A stretch of 64,000 nt of DNA, from positions 4,960,001 to 5,024,000 of the forward strand of contig NZ_VFPO01000001.1 in the NCBI RefSeq assembly GCF_006716765.1. The letters run 5' to 3'. This DNA comes from Actinomadura hallensis. GTDB lineage: Bacteria; Actinomycetota; Actinomycetes; Streptosporangiales; Streptosporangiaceae. Position 1 is the stretch's first letter. Each line of letters starts with the position of its first letter. Position numbers and translations under genes: made by a program. A model generated the notes under the pieces. That model searched no databases. It was not told where the DNA came from and worked only from the letters and a program-made list of their open reading frames with translations. Below, piece after piece: positions 57,855-64,000 of the stretch.

Positions 57855-58937
57855 TCAGCGGCGGCGTTTGCGGGCCCGGCGGATGGCGGCGGCGGCGCCG
57901 AGGGCGGCGACGGTGGCGCCGGCCGCGGTGGCGACGGTGGCCTCCTTGCCGCCGACGCGGCGTCCGACGACGGCGTGCCGTCCCGCGCTCTCCTCCAGCA
58001 CGGCGCGCAGCGCGGACGCGTTGTCGTGGAGTGGTTTCCAGCCGGCGGCGCGCAGCCGGGCGCAGTCGACCACCCACGGGTAGGCGACGTAGTGCAGGTC
58101 GGTGGCGGGCACCGGGGTCATGCCGAGCCGGTGGAGGCGCTGCGCGGTGCCGAAGGTGAGGGCGGCGGGGAGCTCGAACGTCCGCTTGCCGGTGATCTCG
58201 GTGACCTCGTCGAGGCCGAGCCGCCCTTCGGAGCCGACGGCGACGGGGCCGGGCACCTCGGCGGTGACGACGACCTCCAGCGCGGACGCCAGGTCCTCGA
58301 TGTGGCAGAACTGCCAGGCGGGCTCGGCGCCCTTGACCGTGAGGAGCCGCGGCGCCTCGAAGTGGCGGGTGACGACGGTGTCGACGCCGGGCCCGGCGAG
58401 GGCGGCGGGCCGGACGACGGTGACGTCCAGGCCGGGGTGGGTGGCGGGCGCGGTCGCGGCGAGCTCCTCGATCTCCAGGAAGTCGCCGGCGATGCTGGCG
58501 TCGGCCTCGGCGAGGAGCGGCGCGTCCTCGGGGAGCGGGACCTCGTTGTCCGGGGCGGCCCCGTACACCATCGCGGACGTGACGAGCACGACGCGGCGGA
58601 CGCGGGCGGCCGCGGCGGCGGTCACCACGGTCTGGGCGCCGCGGACGTTGTGGGTGCGGCGTTCGCGGGGGTCGGCGTCCGGGGAGTGCTCGAGGTCGAG
58701 GTTGACGATCACGTCCACGTCGGACAGGCGGCCGGGGAGCAGCGGGTCCCGGATGTCGACGACGCGCCACGTGACGCCGGGCACGTCGCCGCGGTGGGCG
58801 TCGACGGCCACGACCTTGCGGATCTCTTCCCGTTCGGCGAGCCGGGCGGCCAGCAGCCGCCCCGCCCCGGAGGCGGCGCCGGTGACGGCGACGACCGGGC
58901 CCCTGCTACGCCGAGGGCGAACCTGGCCCGTTACCAC
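57855..58937 (-). CDS. NAD-dependent epimerase/dehydratase-like SDR
   Basis: A 360-residue extended SDR with VVAVTGAASGAGRLLAARLA (a degenerate TGxxGxxG), VVDIRDPLLPGRL, SAMVYGAAPDNEVPLPED (Ser and Tyr of the active site) and a C-terminal alanine-rich, basic end. The YxxxK lysine is not obvious, so activity may be altered. Such SDRs next to UPF0182 recur in actinobacteria and are unassigned. GTG start. Divergent from the metalloprotease gene at 59027. Confidence 0.82.
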   Translation of the reverse strand: MVTGQVRPRRSRGPVVAVTGAASGAGRLLAARLAEREEIRKVVAVDAHRGDVPGVTWRVVDIRDPLLPGRLSDVDVIVNLDLEHSPDADPRERRTHNVRGAQTVVTAAAAARVRRVVLVTSAMVYGAAPDNEVPLPEDAPLLAEADASIAGDFLEIEELAATAPATHPGLDVTVVRPAALAGPGVDTVVTRHFEAPRLLTVKGAEPAWQFCHIEDLASALEVVVTAEVPGPVAVGSEGRLGLDEVTEITGKRTFELPAALTFGTAQRLHRLGMTPVPATDLHYVAYPWVVDCARLRAAGWKPLHDNASALRAVLEESAGRHAVVGRRVGGKEATVATAAGATVAALGAAAAIRRARKRRR

Positions 58938-59026
58938 GCGGGTGCCCCCTTCCTTGTGTACGCGACCTTGCCGTGACCGGCTAACGTTGCGGATATGAGC
59001 CCATCATGCATCCCAGGGGCGACTCG

Positions 59027-60439
59027 ATGAGTGACACTCCCTTCGGCTTCAACCGTCCCGGCGACGGGGACGACGACCGGCCCCAGGATCCATTCAAGGG
59101 CATGGGCGGCGACATGGCGCAGTTCGCCGACATGCTGCACCGGTTCGCGGACATGATCGGTGCGCAGGGCGCGGGCGGCGCGGGCGGCCCGCTGAACTGG
59201 GATCTGGCCAAGAACATCGCGCGGCACCAGGTGGTGGAGCAGGGCGACCCGTCGGTCGTCGACGCCGAGCGGCGCCAGGTCGAGGAGGCGCTGCGCCTGG
59301 CCGACCTGTGGCTGGACGAGAAGACGACGCTGCCCGCGGGCGTCCGCACGCCGCAGGCGTGGAGCCGCTCCGAGTGGATCGAGAAGACGCTTCCCGTGTG
59401 GGCGAAGGTCTGCGACCCGATCGCGACCCGCATGGTCGACTCCATGGGCGGCGCGCTCGGCGGCGGCGAGATCCCGGCGGAGGTCCAGGCGATGGCCGGC
59501 CCCCTGATCGGGATGGTCAAGCAGATGGCCGGGGCGATGGTCGGCGGCCAGGCCGGGCAGGCGCTCGGCGCGCTGGCCCGCGAGGTGACGTCCTCGTCCG
59601 ACGTGGGCCTGCCGCTCGCGCCGGACGGCGTCGGCGCGCTGCTGCCCGCGGGCGTCGAGGCGTTCGGCGAGGGCCTGGAGGTCTCCGGCGAGGAGGTCCG
59701 CCTGTACCTGGCGCTGCGGGAGGCCGCGCACCAGCGGCTGTTCGCGCACGTCCCGTGGCTGCGCTCGCACCTGCTGGGCGCGGTCGAGGAGTACGCGCGG
59801 GGCATCACCGTCGACCTGTCGGGCATCGAGCAGGCCGTCCAGAACCTCGACCTGAGCAACCCGGCGGCGATCCAGGAGGCGCTCGGCGGGGAGATACAGC
59901 TCCAGCCGGAGGAGTCGCCGCAGCAGAAGGCGGCCCTGGCCAGGCTCGAGACCACCCTCGCGCTGGTCGAGGGGTGGGTCGACACGGTCGTGAACGACGC
60001 CGCGCAGGGGCGTCTTCCGGGTGCGGTGAAGCTGGCCGAGGCGGTGCGCAGGCGCCGCGCGACGGGCGGTCCCGCGGAGCGGACGTTCGCGACGCTCGTC
60101 GGCCTGGAGCTGCGGCCGCGCCGGCTGCGGGAGGCGGGGACGCTGTGGCGGACCCTCACCGAGGTGCGCGGCGTCCAGAGCCGGGACGAGGTGTGGAACC
60201 ACCCCGACCTGCTGCCCACGTCGGAGGACCTCGACGATCCGGAGGGGTTCGCGCACGGCCGCGAGGAGATCGAGGGCCTGTCCGACCTCGACCTGTCGCA
60301 GCTCACCAAGGAGCAGGACGGTGCGGCCGGCAAGCCGGACGACGAGTCCGGAGGCGAGGACAAGGACGACGAGGGCAAGGACGGCGGCGAGGGCAAGGGC
60401 GACGGCGACGCTCCCGGCGACGGGGGGCCCCGCGCATGA
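59027..60439 (+). CDS. Zinc-dependent metalloprotease (DUF2342 family)
   Basis: A 470-residue protein of the actinobacterial zinc-metalloprotease group. Recognisable: MAQFADMLHRFADMIGAQG, LNWDLAKNIARHQVVEQGD, EKTLPVWAKVCDPIATRMVD, the metal motif REAAHQRLFAHVPWL, and QLQPEESPQQKAALARLETT. An acidic Gly/Asp/Lys-rich tail follows residue 430. Substrate unknown. The ATG with AGGGGC upstream is chosen over one at 59006. Its TGA overlaps the next ATG. Confidence 0.87.
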   Translation: MSDTPFGFNRPGDGDDDRPQDPFKGMGGDMAQFADMLHRFADMIGAQGAGGAGGPLNWDLAKNIARHQVVEQGDPSVVDAERRQVEEALRLADLWLDEKTTLPAGVRTPQAWSRSEWIEKTLPVWAKVCDPIATRMVDSMGGALGGGEIPAEVQAMAGPLIGMVKQMAGAMVGGQAGQALGALAREVTSSSDVGLPLAPDGVGALLPAGVEAFGEGLEVSGEEVRLYLALREAAHQRLFAHVPWLRSHLLGAVEEYARGITVDLSGIEQAVQNLDLSNPAAIQEALGGEIQLQPEESPQQKAALARLETTLALVEGWVDTVVNDAAQGRLPGAVKLAEAVRRRRATGGPAERTFATLVGLELRPRRLREAGTLWRTLTEVRGVQSRDEVWNHPDLLPTSEDLDDPEGFAHGREEIEGLSDLDLSQLTKEQDGAAGKPDDESGGEDKDDEGKDGGEGKGDGDAPGDGGPRA

Positions 60440-60612
60440 GCCGGTCGCGTGAGTCGCGCGTGCACGGCTGCAGGTACTCCCCCGGATCGTCGATGAACGC
60501 GATCAGGAGGCGCATAGCGCGGGCGAGCCTGTGCTGGCACCGGCCGGTCGACCAGGAGCGCAGGCGCCGCCACCCGGTCAACTCCCGCTACCCCCGCGTG
60601 GGCCGCACGTGA
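60436..60612 (+). CDS. Small basic hypothetical protein, coupled on both sides
   Basis: A 58-residue Arg/Ser-rich protein (RVHGCRYSPGSSMNAIRRRI, ARASLCWHRPVDQERRRR). Its ATG overlaps the metalloprotease TGA (ATGA) and its TGA overlaps the Nudix GTG (GTGA), so translation through it is tightly coupled. The composition is unusual and it could simply keep ribosomes moving between the flanking genes. No family recognised. Confidence 0.6.
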   Translation: MSRSRESRVHGCRYSPGSSMNAIRRRIARASLCWHRPVDQERRRRHPVNSRYPRVGRT

Positions 60613-61253
60613 GCGGCGGGCCGCACGGCGGACGCGGCCGCCCGGACGACGGGACGCGGGACGCCGGGGACGGCACCGGAACGGGCACCGGCGTACGGGA
60701 ACCGGAGACCGGCGGCCTCTGCGCCGACGCGGTCCGCGTCCTGTCGTCGTGGGAGGCGCCCGACGCCGGGCAGGAGCGGACCAGGCTGGAGTTCCTGCGT
60801 CACCTGGAGGAGCATCCCGCGGACGGCGTGTGGCGGGAGTGCGCGGCGGGGCACATCACGGCGAGCACCGCCGTGCTCGACGCGTCCCGGACCCGCGTGC
60901 TGCTGACCCTGCACGCGAAGGTGAAGGCGTGGCTGCAGCTCGGCGGCCACTGCGAGCGCGACGACGCCGCGCTCGCGGACGCGGCGCTGCGGGAGGCGAC
61001 GGAGGAGTCCGGCATCGGCGGGCTGCGGCTGCTGCCCGAACCCGTCCAGCTGGACCGGCACGCGGTCCGCTGCGGCGGGCGGGACACCTGGCACCTGGAC
61101 GTCCAGTACGTCGCGGTCGCCCCGGAGCGGGCGCGTCACAGGGTGAGCGACGAGTCCGACGATCTCCGCTGGTTCCCGGTGGGCGACCTGCCGGAGCCGA
61201 CCGACGACGCGGTCCGCACGCTCGTGGCGCGGGCCGTGGCGCGGCCCTGGTGA
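60609..61253 (+). CDS. Nudix hydrolase
   Basis: A 214-residue hydrolase of nucleoside diphosphates linked to other moieties. The Nudix box is GGHCERDDAALADAALREAT followed by EESGI (G-x5-E-x7-REATEESGI). ASTAVLDASRTRVLLTLHAK and DRHAVRCGGRDTWHLDVQYV are typical of the fold. Coupled to the preceding small gene by GTGA. The first 35 residues are Gly/Asp-rich linker. Confidence 0.9.
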   Translation: MSGGPHGGRGRPDDGTRDAGDGTGTGTGVREPETGGLCADAVRVLSSWEAPDAGQERTRLEFLRHLEEHPADGVWRECAAGHITASTAVLDASRTRVLLTLHAKVKAWLQLGGHCERDDAALADAALREATEESGIGGLRLLPEPVQLDRHAVRCGGRDTWHLDVQYVAVAPERARHRVSDESDDLRWFPVGDLPEPTDDAVRTLVARAVARPW

Positions 61254-61288
61254 CCGGCGGGGCTCGTTCAGCGCGGCGGCGGGCTCGT

Positions 61289-61954
61289 TCAGCGCGGCAG
61301 GGGGTGCCCTTCGAGGAGGGCGCGGGTGTTCTCCCAGCCTTCCAGGCCGGGATCGAGGAGCCGCAGGTCGTCGGCCGTGCGGAGGCGATGCCACGCGGGG
61401 CCCTGCGGGACGAGGCCGGGGCGGGGCGCGGCGGCGCGCAGCCGGGCCAGCGCGTCCGGGGTGTCGAGGTCGGTGTCGTGCAGCGCGGCGGCGAGCCATC
61501 CGGGCAGCGGCAGCCGTGCGGCGAGCGCGACGAGGCCGTCCGGGCCGTCCTCGCCGCGGGCCTGGCACGCGGCGGCGGGTGCCCCGCCGAGCGCGCGGAA
61601 CAGCTTGCCGATCAGCAGCGGCGGGAGGTCGGGGGCGTCGGGCGCGACGAGCGCGGCGGCGCCGGCGCCGAGCGCGTGCAGCGCGGCGAACGCGCCGGCG
61701 AGGGTCGGCTCCCGGACGATCGGCGTGCCGGGCCAGGTCACGGCCTCGGCGTCCGGCTGGTCGGGCGGGTCGAGGACGAGCGCGGGCGTCACCAGTTCGA
61801 GACCGGCGACGACCTCGTAGGTGTCCTCGAGGAGCGCGAGGCGGAACTCGCCGGGATCGACGCCGGGCGGGGCGGCGGCGCGGGGGCCGGGTCGCGACAG
61901 CACCGCGGCGAAGCGGGACGTGGCCGCGGACCGCGGGTCCGGGGCGTCGGTCAC
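61289..61954 (-). CDS. Hypothetical protein, NTP-transferase-like (DUF2064/MobA-like)
   Basis: A 221-residue protein coupled by GTGA to the upstream metallopeptidase. AALLVAPDAPDLPPLLIGKL-type sequence (LVAPDAPDLPPLLIGKLFRA) and LALLEDTYEVVAGLELVTPA resemble the nucleotidyl/glycosyl-transferase-like DUF2064 group, where a D-x-P motif follows a hydrophobic strand. Motifs are incomplete. Function unknown. Ala/Pro-rich composition throughout. Confidence 0.6.
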   Translation of the reverse strand: MTDAPDPRSAATSRFAAVLSRPGPRAAAPPGVDPGEFRLALLEDTYEVVAGLELVTPALVLDPPDQPDAEAVTWPGTPIVREPTLAGAFAALHALGAGAAALVAPDAPDLPPLLIGKLFRALGGAPAAACQARGEDGPDGLVALAARLPLPGWLAAALHDTDLDTPDALARLRAAAPRPGLVPQGPAWHRLRTADDLRLLDPGLEGWENTRALLEGHPLPR

Positions 61955-62562
61955 CCGGCGACCTCGCGCCGGTACCCGCCGCCGGGGTGCAGTTCGTCCC
62001 CGTCGTGCATGCCGCCGGGCCCCGGCCCGCGCGCCATCTCGTCGTCGGGCGCGTCCGCCTCGAGGGGCAGGTGCGCGGCGGCGGCGACGCCCTCCAGGTA
62101 GCCGCGGGCGCGGTCGGCCTTCGGGTACTTGCCGACGAGTTCCCAGAAGTCGGCGCCGTGCCCGGGGATGAGCAGGTGCACGAGTTCGTGGACGAGGACG
62201 TAGTCGACGACCCAGGCGGGCATGCCGCGCAGGCGGGTGGACAGCCGGATGGTGCGGTCGTCGGGCGTGCACGACCCCCAGCGGGTGCGCTGGTTGGCGA
62301 CCCAGCGGACGCTGACGGGGTCGGCGCGGCCGTCGAGGTAGCGCCGGGACAGTTCACGGGCCCGCGCCTGCAGGTCGGCGTCGGTGGGGCGCCGGCGACG
62401 CTCCCGCTCCCGGAGCCGCTCGAGGATGGTGGCGACCCACTGCTCCTCCTCGGCCTTGCTGAGCCTGGACGGAACCATCACCACCACCTTGTCGCCGTCA
62501 CGGTAGGCGGACACGGTTCGCCGGCGTCGGGCGCTTCGGCGGACCTCAACGTTAGGGGGCAC
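61951..62562 (-). CDS. M48/SprT-like (YgjP, DUF45) metallopeptidase
   Basis: A 203-residue cytosolic protease-like protein. Zinc ligands are in VLVHELVHLLIPGHGADFWE (H-E-x2-H and a third His). NQRTRWGSCTPDDRTIRLST is the WGSC motif of YgjP proteins. VVVMVPSRLSKAEEEQWVAT fits the N-terminal domain. GTG start. The downstream gene is coupled. Confidence 0.9.
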   Translation of the reverse strand: MPPNVEVRRSARRRRTVSAYRDGDKVVVMVPSRLSKAEEEQWVATILERLRERERRRRPTDADLQARARELSRRYLDGRADPVSVRWVANQRTRWGSCTPDDRTIRLSTRLRGMPAWVVDYVLVHELVHLLIPGHGADFWELVGKYPKADRARGYLEGVAAAAHLPLEADAPDDEMARGPGPGGMHDGDELHPGGGYRREVAG

Positions 62563-62689
62563 GACTGAACGGTACTCGAAATATTGCGCGCCCCATAGGG
62601 GGTGTTTAACGTTGCCGCAGGTCAGCGCCCATGTTTTACCGAGCCGTCCATGACGGCGCCGGGCGGTGGGCAGCGCCGCGGCCCGGGCG

Positions 62690-63490
62690 TCACTCGCCGG
62701 TGAAGCGGGGGCGGCGCTTCTCGCGCTGCGCCGCGATCCCCTCCGCCATGTCCGCGGACGCCATCGTGACGGGCTGCGCGAGCGACTCCCACCGCAGCGC
62801 CGCGTCGACGTCGGTGTGCCCGCCGTGCGCCAGCGCGACCTTGGTGAGGCGGGTCGCGATCGGCGCCTGCGCGGCGACGCGCTCGGCGACGGCGATCGCC
62901 TCGTCGAGGACGTCCTCGCGCGGGACGGCGCGGTTGACGAGCCCGTGCCGTTCGGCCTCGTCGCCGGTGACGACCCGCCCGGCGAGCAGCATCTCGCGGG
63001 CCAGCGGCAGCCCGGCGACCTCGGGCAGCAGCCAGGTCGCGGCCATGCCGGGGTGCAGCCCGAGGGCGGCGAACGGGGCGAGGAGCTTGGCGTCCAACGC
63101 CGCGTACCGCAGGTCGCAGGCGAGGGCGAGGCACAGCCCGGCGCCGACGGCGTGCCCGTTGACCGCGGCGATCGTGGGGACCTCCAGGTCGCGGATCGCC
63201 AGCCAGGTCCGGTAGAAGGTCAGCATCCGGTCGCGGAGGGCGGGGACCGCGACGGAGTTGGCGTCGGCGAGCCAGGACAGGTCGCCGCCGGAGCTGAACG
63301 CGCTGCCCTCCCCGGTCAGCACCACGCAGCGGAGCCGCGCGTCGGAGCGCAGCTCGGCCATCACCGACTTCCAGGCGGCGGTCATCTCGTCCGACATCGC
63401 GTTGCGGCGGCCCGGGTCGTTCATCGTCAGAACGACGATGCCGTCGGGGCGGCGCTCGACCCGCAGCACGTCGGCGATCTCTTCGGACAT
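62690..63490 (-). CDS. Enoyl-CoA hydratase/isomerase
   Basis: A 266-residue crotonase-family enzyme. VLTMNDPGRRNAMSDEM, CVVLTGEGSAFSSGGDLSWL (oxyanion hole), AAVNGHAVGAGLCLALACDL and EKRRPRFTGE are typical. The second catalytic Glu is at or near LHPGMAATWLLPEVAGL, where the usual E is not obvious, so isomerase or other chemistry is possible. ATG at 63490; the frame to 63574 is upstream noise. Intact, unlike the paralogue at 51294. Confidence 0.9.
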   Translation of the reverse strand: MSEEIADVLRVERRPDGIVVLTMNDPGRRNAMSDEMTAAWKSVMAELRSDARLRCVVLTGEGSAFSSGGDLSWLADANSVAVPALRDRMLTFYRTWLAIRDLEVPTIAAVNGHAVGAGLCLALACDLRYAALDAKLLAPFAALGLHPGMAATWLLPEVAGLPLAREMLLAGRVVTGDEAERHGLVNRAVPREDVLDEAIAVAERVAAQAPIATRLTKVALAHGGHTDVDAALRWESLAQPVTMASADMAEGIAAQREKRRPRFTGE

Positions 63491-63677
63491 GGCCCGCACC
63501 GTACCGTGCGTCGCGTCACAGTCCCGCCGCCGCCCCCCGCGAAACGGGGCCCTCCGGCGTGAGAAAGCGCACACTTACAGCATCCTCGCAGGTCAAGGCA
63601 GTACCAAGGGCCGCTAGCCGGTGAATGTTCCAGGTAAATGTGGCGTGAACGACAGTCGATCGCCGACAATGGGCGGC

Positions 63678-64000
63678 GTGAGCGATCTTCCGCGCCGCGC
63701 GGTGACGCGGTCAGCCAAACTGGCGTCCCTCCCCATCGGCTTCGCGGGTCGCACCGCGCTCGGCATGGGCAAGCGGACCTTCGGACGGCCCGCCGAGGCC
63801 GTCGCCACGGAGATCCAGCAGCGCACCGCCGAGCAGCTGTTCAAGGTGCTCGGCGAGCTCAAGGGCGGGGCGATGAAGCTCGGCCAGATGCTGTCGATCT
63901 TCGAGGCGGCGCTGCCGCCGGAGATCGCCGGCCCGTACCGGGCCACCCTCACCAAACTGCAGGAGGCCGCTCCCCCGCTGCCCGCCGCCACCGTCCACCG
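63678..64000 (+). CDS. AarF/UbiB (ABC1) family protein, N-terminal part
   Basis: The first 107 codons of an atypical kinase-like ATPase. LPRRAVTRSAKLASLPIGFA, ALGMGKRTFGRPAEA, QQRTAEQLFKVLGELKGGAM and KLGQMLSIFEAALPPEIAGP match the conserved KxGQ-containing N-terminus of UbiB proteins. Runs off the right edge. GTG at 63678 is favoured; an ATG at 63669 is in the same frame. Confidence 0.9.
   Translation, partial: MSDLPRRAVTRSAKLASLPIGFAGRTALGMGKRTFGRPAEAVATEIQQRTAEQLFKVLGELKGGAMKLGQMLSIFEAALPPEIAGPYRATLTKLQEAAPPLPAATVH

Overview
The window reads as chromosome from a high-GC actinomycete. G/C dominates third codon positions, GTG and TTG starts are common, many gene pairs are coupled by ATGA or GTGA overlaps, and several families are actinobacterial hallmarks: SigR-RsrA, paired XRE/DUF397, UPF0182, PPA1309, the YlbL-type PDZ/Lon protease, MSMEG_6728 and F420-type oxidoreductases. 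The flavour is that of Actinomadura and other Streptosporangiales. That placement is an inference from gene content, since no 16S rRNA gene is present.

Layout. 0-4.7 kb is accessory: a truncated FAD oxidase, three coupled small unknown genes divergent from an XRE regulator with a duplicated-repeat DUF397 partner, and a small secreted protein. 4.7-7.5 kb holds an Hsp20 with a MerR/HspR-like regulator and an F420-type LLM oxidoreductase. 7.6-10.1 kb is a compact RiPP-like locus: three precursor-type small genes, two of them a recent tandem duplication, coupled to a PqqD/M50 intramembrane metalloprotease. 10.4-15.2 kb carries an esterase, a SpoIIE-type phosphatase, a MSMEG_6728 protein and a Ser/Thr kinase. 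15.5-19.0 kb is a three-gene operon (2-oxoglutarate oxygenase, methyltransferase, carnitine-type acyltransferase) that looks like an undescribed small-molecule pathway. 19-23.6 kb has a CopD-CtaG fusion and two membrane HD proteins. A tiny 30-codon gene with a structured leader and a very strong terminator follows near 23.7 kb.

24-36 kb is mostly housekeeping: an epimerase, sigR-rsrA with a textbook SigR promoter, a DksA-type protein, an SRAP protein, an ECF sigma/anti-sigma pair, aroA, rsgA (apparently starting at CTG), a decayed kinase gene and hisN. 36-46.5 kb is a lipid or xenobiotic block: carboxylesterase, TetR, MpaB-type oxygenase, SDR, P450, a hydrolase/acyl-CoA-synthetase fusion and a fatty-acyl-AMP ligase.

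47.2-52.5 kb is a proline-catabolism region (pruA, proline dehydrogenase, PucR-type regulator) plus an enoyl-CoA hydratase gene broken by an in-frame amber codon. It is bracketed by two nearly identical initiator-tRNA repeats exactly 5200 bp apart. 52.5-64 kb is a conserved actinobacterial block: YlbL-type protease, moaE, PPA1309, UPF0182, SDR, zinc metalloprotease, Nudix, M48-type peptidase, enoyl-CoA hydratase and the start of an AarF/UbiB kinase.

The strongest candidates for undescribed biology are the PqqD/M50 peptide locus, the oxygenase-methyltransferase-carnitine acyltransferase operon, and the structured-leader micro-gene near 23.7-23.9 kb.
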